Below, one piece after another: positions 9,839 to 18,206 of a DNA stretch of 27,500 bases. How positions within the stretch are numbered: position 1 is the stretch's first letter; each line of letters opens with the position of its first letter. The notes under the pieces were generated by a model. It ran no database searches. It had not been told where the DNA came from and saw nothing but the letters and a program-made list of their open reading frames with translations. The DNA comes from Cryptomeria japonica (Eukaryota > Streptophyta > Pinopsida > Cupressales > Cupressaceae): the NCBI RefSeq assembly GCF_030272615.1, contig NW_026729179.1, positions 2,501 to 30,000 of the forward strand. The letters are read 5' to 3'. Made by a program: the position numbers and the translations under genes.

Positions 9839-9983
9839 CTATTTGTCTGATTCTCATACATGCGTAGCCTGCAGGAGCAATTAGGACATCGACCCCAACT
9901 TTCGGCTTCTAAACGAAAACAAGGTCTTTGAGGTTGGTGTAATGCGAACAACTAGGGGAGTCAACCCATCAAACCCAACACCT

Positions 9984-9995
9984 CCCCTATATAAG
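9984..9995 (-). promoter_or_regulatory. Pol I-type core, copy 9 (157-bp unit)
   Basis: 157 bp from copy 8. The right flank has the GTCTG variant. Confidence 0.45.
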
Positions 9996-10140
9996 CTATT
10001 TGTCTGATTCTCATACATGTGTAGTCTACAGGAGCAATTAGGACATCGACCCCAACTTTTGACTTCTTAACGAAAACAAGGTCTTTGAGGTTGACGTAAT
10101 GCGCACAACCAGGGGAGTCGACCCATCAAACCCAACACCT

Positions 10141-10152
10141 CCCCTATATAAG
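10141..10152 (-). promoter_or_regulatory. Pol I-type core, copy 10 (157-bp unit)
   Basis: 157 bp from copy 9. The right flank has the ancestral GTCCG. Confidence 0.45.
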
Positions 10153-10297
10153 CTATTTGTCCGATTCTCATACATGTGTAGCCTACAGGAGCCATTAGGA
10201 CATTGACCCCAACTTTTGACTTCTTAACGAAAACAAGGTCTTTGAGGTTGGCGTAATGCGCACAACCAAGGGAGTTGACCCATCAAACCCAACACCT

Positions 10298-10309
10298 CCC
10301 CTATATAAG
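10298..10309 (-). promoter_or_regulatory. Pol I-type core, copy 11 (157-bp unit)
   Basis: 157 bp from copy 10. The GTCTG variant is followed by the unit that carries the 63-bp GGTGCACG-type insertion. Confidence 0.45.
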
Positions 10310-10517
10310 CTATTTGTCTGATTCTCATACATGTGTAGCCTGCAACAACGATTAGGACATCCACCCCAACTTCTGAATTCGTCTGCGTTGACCGCACCAA
10401 AGGTGCACGCCTTGGTGCTCACCAAAATCCGACTTCCGACTTCTTCTGCTATGCGGGGTCTTTGAGGTTGGCGCAGTGCGCACAACCAGGGGAGTCAACC
10501 CACCGAATGCAACACCT

Positions 10518-10529
10518 CCCCTATATAAG
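10518..10529 (-). promoter_or_regulatory. Pol I-type core, copy 12 (157-bp unit)
   Basis: 220 bp from copy 11 because of the insertion. The core is intact. Confidence 0.45.
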
Positions 10530-10674
10530 CTATTTGTCTGATTCTCATACATGCGTAGACTGCAGCAATGATTAGGACATCCACCCCAACTTTTGACTTC
10601 TTAAACAAGACAGGGTCTTTGAAGTTGGTGCAGTGCACACAACCAGGGGAGTCGACCCATCAAACGCAACACCT

Positions 10675-10687
10675 CCCCTATATAAAG
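10675..10687 (-). promoter_or_regulatory. Pol I-type core, copy 13, one-base variant
   Basis: Reads CCCCTATATAAAG, with one extra A compared with the other twelve. It is the last core before the GTGCACC and GGTGGGT repeats, and the farthest from the predicted 18S side. The spacing change may weaken it. Confidence 0.4.
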
Positions 10688-10735
10688 CTATTTGTCCGAT
10701 TCTCATACGTGTAGTCTGCAGCAGCGATTAGGACA

Positions 10736-10945
10736 TCGACCCCAACTTCCGAATTCGTTTGCATTGACCGCACCAAAGGTGCACGCCTTGGTGTGCACCT
10801 TGGAGTGCACTTTGGTGCTCACCTCGGTGCACACTTTGGTGTGCACCTCGGTGTGCACCAAAGGTGCGCACCTTGGAGCGCACCAAAGGTGTACACTTTG
10901 GAGCGCACCACATAGGGTCTTTGAGAGGTTGGCGCAGTGCGCACA
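10736..10945. repeat. GGTGCACC/TTGG short repeat block
   Basis: About ten tandem variants of GTG(C/T)(G/A)CACC followed by TTGG, AAGG or TCGG. The alternation CACCAAAGGTGCGCACCTTGG gives strong local self-complementarity. It lies between the last core and the G-rich tract and has the same base motif as the minisatellite at 9 kb and the 5S-unit subrepeats. Confidence 0.8.
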
Positions 10946-12157
10946 CCAAGGTGGGTGTTGAGGTGCGTGCCGAGGTGGGTGGGTGCTAGGGTGCGCTCCA
11001 TGGTGGGTGCCAGGGTGGGTGCGTGCTAGGGTGGATTCCAAAGAGGGTCATAGGGTGGGTGCCAAGGTGGGTTGGTGATATAGTGGGTTCAAAGGTGGGT
11101 ACTAGGGTGGGTTCCAAGGTGGGTCACAAGTTGGGTGCCAGGATGCGTGGGTGTTAGGTTGGGTGCCAAGGTGGGCTCCTGCGTGGGTGGGTGCTAGGGT
11201 GGGTTTCAAGGTGGACGCGAGGGCGGGTGCCAAGGTGGGTAACAAGTTGGGTGTTAGGATGGGTGAGTGCTAGAGTGGGTGCCAAGGTGGGTGGGTGCTA
11301 AGGTGGATGCCAAGGTGGTTCACAGGGTGGGTGGGTTCTAGGGTGAGTTCCAAGGTGGGTCACAGGTTTAGTGCTAGGGTGCGTGTCAAGGCGGGTGTCG
11401 AGGTGCCTGGGTGCTAGGGTGTGGATGCCAATGTGGGTCATAGGGTGGGTACTAGGGTGGGCTGCAATGTGGGTGCCAAGGTGGGTAACATGCTCGGTTG
11501 GTTCTAAATTGGGTGTCAAGGTGGGTGTGCACCCACCTTGCCCGAGGTGGGTGCCAAGGTGCCAGTGTGGGTGGGTGCTAAGGTGGATGCCAAGGTGGGT
11601 GAGAAGGTGGGTGATAGGTTGAGTGGTAGGATGGGTGGGTGCCAAGATGGGTCACAGGGTGGGTGCAAGGGTGGGTAGGTGCTAGGGTTGGTGTCAGGGT
11701 GGGTGGGTGCTAGGTTGGGTTCCAAGGTGGGTGCGAGGGTGAGTGTCAAGGTGGGTCACAGGTTAGGTGCTAGGATGGGTGAGTGCTAGGGTGCAAAGGT
11801 GCCAGGGTGGGTGCTAGGATGGGTCGATGCTAGGGTGAGTGGCAAGGTGGGTCCACAAGTGTCAAGGTGGGTGCCGAGGTGGGTGCCAACTTGGGTTCCA
11901 AGGTGGGTGCCAAGTGGGCGACTGCTATGGTGGATGCCAAGGTGGGTCACGGGGTGGGTGCCAAGTTGCTAGGTTGTGTTCCAAGGTGGGTGCCAACGTG
12001 GCTGCTAGGGTGCGTGGGTTAAAGGGTGTGTCACAACGTGGGTGCCAGGATGGGTGCGCACCCACACTGGCCAAGACGGGTGCAAGGTTGGGTTCCAAGC
12101 CCGGTCACAGGCTGGGTGCTAGGATGGGTGGGTGCCAAGGTGGGCACCAGGGTGGGT
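10946..12157. repeat. GGTGGGTGCC G-rich minisatellite tract
   Basis: About 1.2 kb made of GGTGGGTGCCAAGGTGGGT-like units of roughly 10-22 bp, with variants GCTAGGGTGGGT, GGGTCACAGG and GGTGGATGCC. The + strand is strongly G-rich and C-poor, and many GGGTGGG pairs occur. The minus strand reads as artificial Thr-His-Pro-rich frames and the + strand as Gly/Trp/Val-rich frames. Neither is a plausible protein. The tract continues into the first part of each 5S macro-unit. Confidence 0.9.
11185..11203 (+). other. Canonical G-quadruplex motif
   Basis: GGGTGGGTGCTAGGGTGGG fits four G-triplets with loops of 1, 5 and 1 bases. Similar near-canonical arrangements recur through the surrounding tract. It is given as the clearest example. 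Folding is predicted, not shown. Confidence 0.7.
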
Positions 12158-12679
12158 GCACCCACCCTGGCCAAGGTGGGTCACGGGGTGGGTCCTAGGG
12201 TGGGTAACAGGGTGGGTACTAAGGTGCGTGCCAAGGTGGGTCATGGGGTGGGTGCCAAGGTGGGCACCAGGGTGGGTGTGCACCAACCCTAGCCAGGGTA
12301 GGTCACGGGGTGGTTGTCGGGGTGGGCGTCAAGGAGCCAAGGTGGGTGGCAAGTAGCCAAGTTGCGTGCCAAGGTGGGTGTCGGGGTGGGTGCCAAGGAT
12401 CCAAGGTGGGTGCCAAGGAACCAAGGTGGGTGTCTGGGTGGGTGCCGAGGTGGGAGCCAGGGTGGGTCCCAAGGTGAGTGCAAAGGTGGGTGCCAGGGTC
12501 AAGGTGAGTGCCAATGTGGGTTCCAAGGTGCCAGGGTCAGGGTGAGTGCCAATGTGGGTTCAAAGGTGCTAAGTTGGGTGCGAGGTTGGGTGCGAGGGTG
12601 GGTGGGTGCCAAGGTGTGCTAGGTGGAAGCCCGGGTGGGTCGGCATCCCATGGGTGTCGAGTTGGGTGCCTGATGGGTG
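12158..12679. repeat. G-rich start of the 5S macro-unit
   Basis: Continuation of the GGTGGGTGCC tract, here with variants such as GTGCCAAGGATCCAAGG and GTGAGTGCCAATGTGGG. Copies lie at 18192-18713 and 24226-24747. No gene is seen. Confidence 0.85.
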
Positions 12680-13012
12680 CTTCTTGTCAAGTTTTAGTCG
12701 TCGGGACTCATTTCGAGCCTTAGAGGTCGTTTCTTGTCCGGTTGCCCTGTCTTCGACCTGGGAACCCAATTTTGGTCCTCGGGTCCCATTTTTTTTTGTC
12801 TCGCATCCCACTTTTGGCCTGTGGCCTTTTCGGGGTCGATTCTCGTTTTGGGCATCAGAGCATGTTTCTTCTCCTAAAACCCAATATTTGTTTATTAAGT
12901 CTCGGAACACATTTTTGTTCTCGTGGACCCATCATGGGTCTTGGAACGCATTTGTGGTCCTTGGGTCCCATTTTGCATCCCGAAACTTGTGTTTTGGTGC
13001 TTGATCCCTATT
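12680..13012. repeat. T-rich degenerate 20-24-bp repeat block
   Basis: A composition change from G-rich to T-rich. The sequence can be read as about fifteen degenerate copies of TYGGRACCCATTTTGGTCC, for example TCGGGTCCCATTTTT near 12779, TCTCGGAACACATTTTTG near 12900, TTGGAACGCATTTGTGG near 12939, TTGGGTCCCATTTTGC near 12961 and TGATCCCTATTTTGGG near 13002. Copies lie at 18714-19046 and 24748-25080. Open frames of 130-160 codons exist but look like no known protein and are interpreted as non-coding. Confidence 0.7.
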
Positions 13013-13384
13013 TTGGGTGCCCACCTTGCACCAAGTGCGCACCCGGGGCAAACCGAGCGCCTTGGTGCACCGGGGCAAGATCGAGCGTGCACCCGAGGCG
13101 CCCCGAACATGCACCAAGGTGCACTCGGCCCACATGTGAGCGCAGGTCGTTGCGCCCGAGGTGGTGTGTGGGCACCGCGTTGCAGACGGGACACTGCACG
13201 CACACGACGCCCCGTCCAGGTGCACGCACGTAGGCCGGGCCGGGTGCACACCCGACGCCCTAGCAAGGTGCGCGCACCCGGGCAGGGCTCACACTTGGCG
13301 AACGGGGCGCACTTCGCGAGGGAGGGTGTGCACCTCGACGGGGGTGGGTGGCCGGGGTGGATTCGCACGTGGGTCGCGGTTTGC
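13013..13384. other. GC-rich 5' flank of 5S gene 1
   Basis: GTGCGCACC/GGTGCAC-type spacer, very rich in CG dinucleotides, ending just before the TATA-like element. Copies lie at 19047-19418 and 25081-25452. No coding sequence is recognised. Confidence 0.6.
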
Positions 13385-13412
13385 TAAGTACACACTGCGA
13401 CAAGCTCATAAC
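13385..13412 (+). promoter_or_regulatory. 5S gene 1 upstream promoter elements
   Basis: A TATA-like TAAGTA begins at -28, a GC dinucleotide lies at -16/-15 (another at -9/-8), and C is at -1. Plant 5S genes typically need a TATA-like element near -28, a GC near -13 and C at -1. Two of the three fit exactly, and the GC spacing is slightly different. Confidence 0.65.
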
Positions 13413-13530
13413 GGGTGCGATCATACCAGCGTTAGTGCACCGGATCCCATCAGAACTCCGCAGTTAAGCGCGCTTGGGCCGGAGTAGTACTGGGATGGGT
13501 GACCTCCCGGGAAGTCCCGGTGTTGCACCC
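13413..13530 (+). rRNA. 5S rRNA: 5S ribosomal RNA gene, copy 1
   Basis: A complete 118-bp gene starting GGGTGCGATCATACCAGC and ending GTGTTGCACCC. The ends pair (GGGTGC with GCACCC) as helix I. The internal Pol III control regions are present: A box AGTTAAGCGCGCTTG at 13462-13476, intermediate element at 13479-13484, and C box GGGATGGGTGACCTCCCG at 13492-13509. Compared with the common angiosperm 5S, helix V has changed on both strands (CCGG with CCGG in place of CGAG with CTCG) and helix IV carries a paired A-U to G-C change. Such compensated changes argue for a functional gene. The product is the RNA of the large ribosomal subunit. Confidence 0.98.
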
Positions 13531-13543
13531 TTTCTTAGTTTTT
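13531..13543 (+). terminator. Pol III T-run terminator, 5S gene 1
   Basis: TTTCTTAGTTTTT directly follows the gene. The first run is interrupted by C, so the TTTTT at 13539-13543 is the first proper terminator, about 9 bases after the mature end. Confidence 0.8.
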
Positions 13544-13982
13544 CGCCGGGCGTCGCAATGCTATTTGAATAAACCTTTTGCCCGTTTGCGTTCTCGTCGG
13601 GGCCGGGCCGGGCCGGGGTGCGCTGCCCGCACTACCGCGCGCGCGGGGGGCGACACCGAGCGCGCACCCGAGGCGCCCCGAGCACACAGGCCACGGTGCA
13701 ACCCGAGCGTTGTGCGCGCACCCCGGTGCGCCCGAGGTGCTGCGCGCGCACCCAGGTGAAATCGGTGTGCACCTCGGCCAGTGCGCGCTCGGTCGAGTCG
13801 CGCACGTTGGCCAAGGTGCACGGTGATGTTTCTTACTCTAAGGTTCCGCACCAGACGCCCGGGACAGGTGAGCGAAGCTGGGCGGGGCCGGGTGCGCGGC
13901 CGGGGCAGGTGCACGCAGCTGGAGAGAGCTTTGGAGCACACCAGAGGTGCGCACCTTGGAGCACACTTCGGAGCGCACCAAT
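13544..13982. other. GC-rich spacer downstream of 5S gene 1
   Basis: Begins with a short AT-rich piece (ATTTGAATAAACC near 13562), then GGGCCGGGCCGGGC and dense CG-rich GTGCGC repeats. Copies lie at 19578-20015 (one base shorter) and 25612-26049. Frames are open on both strands because stop codons are rare at this composition. Confidence 0.6.
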
Positions 13983-14094
13983 GATGCGCTCCATTCAAAA
14001 GTTTCCTGAAAAGGCAAAAAAAGTTGAGATTATAGAATTTCCCACTTGAGAGATTGTAAAAAAAAAAAATTTAAAATGAAGGAAACGCGGGTGC
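13983..14094. repeat. AT-rich island a (divergent type)
   Basis: GATGCGCTCCATTCAAAAG, GAAAAGGCAAAAAAAG, then a run of twelve A followed by TTTAAAATGAAGG and ACGCGGGTGCC. It has the same order of landmarks as the other islands but is more diverged. Copies lie at 20016-20127 and 26050-26161. Confidence 0.8.
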
Positions 14095-14720
14095 CAAGGT
14101 GTGCGCGCCCGGGTGCGCAGCCCAGCCAAGGTGTGCGCACCAAGGCGCCCACCCTGGCGAAGGTGCACGCAAGGTGCGCACCCGAGGCAAACCGGACAAT
14201 TAACCCAACTTTCGACTTCGCGCGCACCTGCGCACCTTGGAGCGCACTTCGGAGCGCTCCTTGGTGCGCACCAATCTTGGGCACCTCGGAGTGCACCATG
14301 GCGCCCACCAAGGTGCGCACCCGGGGCAAACCGAGCTCCGACTTCGTGCGCACCTTGGAGCGCACGAAAGGTGCGCACCATGGCGCCCACCAAGGTGCGC
14401 AGCCCAGCCAAGGCGTGCGCATCAAGGTGCGCACCCTGGCGAAGGTGCGCACCCGGGGCAAACCGAGCTCCGACTTCGTGCGCACCTTGGAGCGCACAAA
14501 GGGTGCGCAACCCAGCCAAGGTGTGCGCACCCCGGGCAAACCGAGCTCCGAATCGTGCGCACCTTGGAGCACACTTCGGAGCCCTCCTTGGTGCGCACCG
14601 ATGTTGCGCACCTCGGAGCGCACCCGGGGAAAACAATGCAATTAACCCGACTTTCGACTTCGTGGGCACCTCGGAGCGCTCTCGGGTTCGCACCTCGGAG
14701 CACACCGAGGTGCGCACCTT
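14095..14720. repeat. GTGCGCACC-type spacer subrepeats
   Basis: Irregular copies of GGGGCAAACCGAGCTCCGAC and TTGGAGCGCACTTCGGAGCG modules spaced about 70-135 bp, plus CAATTAACCC pieces near 14199 and 14639. Copies lie at 20128-20754 and 26162-26788. These are ancestral-looking relatives of the 207-bp repeat that follows. No gene is seen. Confidence 0.8.
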
Positions 14721-14770
14721 GATGCGCTGCCTTCACCAATTTCCAGAAAAGGCAAGAAAACATTGAGAAG
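14721..14770. repeat. AT-rich island b (truncated)
   Basis: Has the left half of the island (GATGCGCTGCCTTCACCAAT, CCAGAAAAGGCAAGAAAAC), then stops at ATTGAGAAGG and lacks the ATTTTAAAAT and hairpin half. Copies lie at 20755-20804 and 26789-26838. Confidence 0.8.
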
Positions 14771-16204
14771 GTGTGCGCACCGAGGTGCCCACCCTGGCGA
14801 AGGTGCACGCGAGGTGCGCACCCGGGGCAAACCGGGCTCCGACTTCGTGCACGCCATGCTGCGCACCTTGGAGGGCCATGGTGCGCACCTTGGAGCACAC
14901 TTCGGAGCGCTCAATGGTGCCCAACCCAGCCAAGGTGCCCACCGCGGCGAAGGTGCACGCGAGGTGCGCACCCGGGGCAAACCGGGCTCCGACTTCGTGC
15001 ACGCCGCACCTTGGAGCACACTTCGGAGCGCTCCTTGGTGCGCACCAGGGCGCGCAACCCAGCCGAGGTGCCCACCCCGGCGAAGGTGCACGCGGGGTGC
15101 GCACCCGGGGCAAACCGGGCTCCGACTTCGTGCACGCCATGGTGCCCACCGCGGCGAAGGTGCACGCGAGGTGCGCACCCGGGGCAAACCGGGCTCCGAC
15201 TTCGTGCACGCCGCACCTTGGAGCACACTTCGGAGCGCTCCTTGGTGCGCACCAGGGCGCGCAACCCAGCCGAGGTGCCCACCCCGGCGAAGGTGCACGC
15301 GAGGTGCGCACCCGGGGCAAACCGGGCTCCGACTTCGTGCACGCCATGGTGCCCACCGCGGCGAAGGTGCACGCGAGGTGCGCACCCGGGGCAAACCGGG
15401 CTCCGACTTCGTGCACGCCGCACCTTGGAGCACACTTCGGAGCGCTCCTTGGTGCGCACCATGGTGCCCACCAGGGCGCGCAACCCCGCCGAAGGTGCAC
15501 GCGAGGTGCGCACCCGGGGCAAACCGGGCTCCGACTTCGTGCACGCCGCACCTTGGAGCACACTTCGGAGCGCTCCTTGGTGCGCACCAGGGCGCGCAAC
15601 CCCGCCGAAGGTGCACGCGAGGTGCGCACCCGGGGCAAACCGGGCTCCGACTTCGTGCACGCCATGGTGCGCACCAGGGTGCCCACCGCGGCGAAGGTGC
15701 GCACCCGGGGCAAACCGGGCTCCGACTTCGTGCACGCCGCACCTTGGAGCACACTTCGGAGCGCTCCTTGGTGCGCACCAGGGCGCGCAACCCAGCCGAG
15801 GTGCCCACCCCGGCGAAGGTGCACGCGAGGTGCGCACCCGGGGCAAACCGGGCTCCGACTTCGTGCACGCCATGGTGCCCACCGCGGCGAAGGTGCGCAC
15901 CCGGGGCAAACCGGGCTAGGACTTCGTGCACGCCGCACCTTGGAGCACACTTTGGAGCGCTCCTTGGTGCGCACCATGGTGCCCACCAGGCCGCGCAACC
16001 CAGCCAAGGTGTGCGCACCAAGGTGCACGCGAGGTGCGCACCCGGGGCAAACCGGGGTCCGGCTTCGTGCACGCCGCACCTTGGAGCACACATCGGGGCG
16101 CTCCCGGGTTCGCACCGGCGTTGCGCACCGTGGTGGGCACCTCGGAGCGCACCGTGGTGGGCACCTCGGAGCACACCAAGGTGGGCAGCGAGGTGCGCAC
16201 CTTT
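14771..16204. repeat. 207-bp higher-order repeat, unit 1
   Basis: Two alternating modules of about 73 and 134 bp, both containing GGCGAAGGTGCACGCGAGG, CACCCGGGGCAAACCGGGCT and CCGACTTCGTGCACGCC, repeat together every 207 bp (AGCCGAGGTGCCC at 15061 and 15268; GCGGCGAAGG at 15151 and 15358). The longer module adds GCACCTTGGAGCACACTTCGG. Later copies are shortened. As 207 is a multiple of three and stops are rare, as many as five frames stay open for 380-510 codons or more. This is a repeat effect, not coding. Confidence 0.9.
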
Positions 16205-18150
16205 GATGCGATGCCTTCACTAATTTCCATAAAAGGCAAAAAAAAACGAGATTTTAAAATTTCCGTTTTGAAAGATAGTGAGAAAAAGGGAATGCTGGTG
16301 CCATCTTGAGCCCGCCCTGGTGCGCAGCCCAGCCAAGGTGTGCGCACCAAGGTGCCCACCCTGGCGAAGGTGCGCGCCCGGGCAATTAACCCAACTTCCA
16401 ACTTCGCGCGCGCCAGGGTGGGAGCGCACCCAACAACCGGGCCTGGGAAGAGCCAATGCGAGAAACCCCACCAAACGCTCTGACAAAAAAAGAGGGGGCG
16501 CTCCAGTAACCCCGCTTCGGAGCGCACCCTGGGCAAACCCAGCCAGGGTGCCCACCCCGGCCAAGGTGCAGGCGAGGTGCGCACCCGGGGCAAACCGGGC
16601 TCCGACAACGTGCACGCCGCACCTTGGAGCACACTTCGTAGCGCTCCCGGGTGCGCACCTCAGAGCACACCAAGGTGGGCAGCGAGGTGCGCACCTTTGA
16701 TGCGCTGCCTTCACTAATTTCCAGAAAAGGCAAAAAAAAGAGGAGATTTTAAAATTTCCGTTTTGAAAGATAGTGAAAAAAACGGAACGCGGGTGCCATC
16801 TTGAGCCCGCCCTGGTGCACAGCCCAGGTAAGGTGCCCACCCTGGCAAAGGTGCGCACCCGGGCAATTAACCCTACTTCCGACTTCGTGCGCGCCAGGGT
16901 GGCAACCGGGCCTGGGAAGAGCCAATGCGAGAAACCCCACCAAACGCTCCGACAAAAAAAGAGGCGGCGCTCCAATAACCCCGCTTCGGAGCGCAGCCGG
17001 GGCAAACCCAGCCAAGGTGCCCACCCCGACGAAGGTGCACGCGAGGTGCGCACCCGGGGCAAACCGGGCTCCGACAACGTGCACGCAGCACCTTGGAGCA
17101 CACTTCGAAGCACTCCCGGGTGCCCACCGGCGTTGCGCACCGTGGTGGGCAGCGAGGTGCGCACCTTTGATGCGCTGCCTTCACTAATTTCCAGAAAAGG
17201 CAAAAAAAAATGAGATTTTAAAATTTCCGTTTTGAAAGATAGTGAAAAAAACGGAACGCGGGTGCCATCTTGAGCCCGCCCTGGTGCGCAGCCCAGGCAA
17301 GGCATGCGCACCAAGGTGCCCACCCGCGGTGCACGCCCGGGGCAAACCGGGCTCCGACTTCGTGCAGGCCGCACCTTGGAGCACACTTCGGAGCGCTCCT
17401 TGGTGCGCACCATGGTGCCCACCAGGGCGCACCCGGGGCAAACCGGGCTCCGACTTCGTGCACGCCGCACCTTGGAGCACACATCGGAGCGCTCCCAGGT
17501 TCGCACCAGCGTTGCGCACCTTTGATGCGCTGCCTTCACTAATTTCCAGAAAAGGCAAAAAAAAACGATATTTTAAAATTTCCGTTCTGAAAGATAGTGA
17601 AAAAAACGGAACGCGGGTGCCATCTTGAGCCCTTCCTGGTGCGCAGCCCAGGCAAGTTGTGCGCACCAAGGTGCCCACCCTGGCGGAGGTGCGCGCCCGG
17701 GGCAAACCGGGCTCCGACTTCGTGCACTGCATGGTGCCCACCAAGGCGCGCAACCCAGCCAAGGTGCCCACCGCAGCGAAGGTGCACGCGAGGTGCGCAC
17801 CCGAGGTGCACACCCGGGGCAAACCGAGCTCCGACTTCGTGCACGCCGCACCTTGGAGCACACTTCAGAGCGCTCCTTGGTGCGCACCAGGGCGCGCAAC
17901 CCAGCCAAGGTGCTCACCCCGGCGAAGGTGCACGCGAGGTGCGCACCCGGGGCAAGCCGGGCTCGGACTTCGTGCACGCCGCACCTTGGAGCACACATCG
18001 GAGCGCTCCCGGGTTCGCACCAGCATTGCGCACCTTTGATGCGCTGCCTTCACTAATTTCCAGAAAAGGCAAAAAAAAAAAAAAAACGAGATTTTAAAAT
18101 TTCCGTTTTGAAAGATAGTGAAAAAAACGGAACGCGGGTGCCATCTTGAG
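16205..18150. repeat. AT-rich islands c-g, macro-unit 1
   Basis: Five islands at 16205-16310, 16699-16805, 17169-17274, 17524-17628 and 18038-18150, separated by GTGCGCACC-type GC-rich sequence. The shared core is GATGCG(C/A)TGCCTTCAC, then CAGAAAAGGCAAAAAAA, the palindrome ATTTTAAAAT, TTCCGTTTTGAAAGATAGTG, AAACGGAACGCGGG and GCCATCTTGAGCCC. In the 16699 copy TTCCGTTTT (16756-16764) pairs with AAAACGGAA (16779-16787) around a 14-base loop. A-run length varies from about 7 to 16. Islands c and d are followed by a GGGCAATTAACCC piece. Confidence 0.88.
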
Positions 18151-18206
18151 CCCGCCCTGGTGTGCAGCCCAGGCAAGTTGTGCGCACCAAGGCACCCACC
18201 CTGGCC

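Larger units (their letters stand above)
9751..10735. repeat. 157-bp promoter-bearing tandem repeat
   Basis: GGTCTTTGA(G/A)GTTG recurs together with AACCAGGGGAGTCGACCCATC, the CCCCTATATAAG core and (T)TAGGACATCGACCCCAACTT. The cores lie at 9827, 9984, 10141, 10298, 10518 and 10675: steps of 157, 157, 157, 220 and 157. The 220 step reflects a 63-bp insertion of GACCGCACCAAAGGTGCACG-type sequence near 10388-10450. The 157-bp unit equals the promoter half of the 311-bp unit, so one array is derived from the other. Confidence 0.9.
12158..18191. repeat. 5S macro-unit 1 (6,034 bp)
   Basis: Alignment of landmarks gives a constant 6,034-bp offset to the next unit. Homology begins at 12158 (GCACCCACCCTGGCC), which corresponds to 18192. 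It contains one 5S gene, a T-rich block, GC-rich spacer, a 207-bp higher-order repeat and seven AT-rich islands. By eye only a handful of differences separate it from unit 2: A/G at 12209, one extra G near 13646, A/G near 13727, a G/A change and a missing T near 14711-14720, and T/C near 15951. The two indels cancel, so length is conserved. Confidence 0.95.

Noticed and set aside
8808-9884. 230-340-codon frames rich in Lys/Cys/Pro or Gly/His/Phe over the 9-kb minisatellite
   Set aside because: Several frames are open on both strands because paired 38- and 52-bp units add up to a multiple of three. No start context, domain or codon bias supports a protein.
6497-10687. Reading the CTATATAAG elements as + strand Pol II TATA boxes
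   Set aside because: The motif is also a good TATA box, so this is not excluded. No plausible gene or conserved start follows on the right, the G-run on the minus strand fits the Pol I consensus, and the multiplied layout fits rDNA spacer promoters. Kept as the alternative.
11298-12526. Thr-His-Pro-rich minus-strand and Gly/Trp-rich plus-strand frames
   Set aside because: Direct translations of the GGTGGGTGCC repeat; both strands are open and the composition is meaningless for a protein.
13413-13530. Idea that the GGGTGCG...GCACCC ends of the 5S gene seeded the GGTGCGCACC repeats
   Set aside because: The shared string is only about six bases and common at this composition. No longer 5S fragment is found in the spacer, so there is no real evidence.
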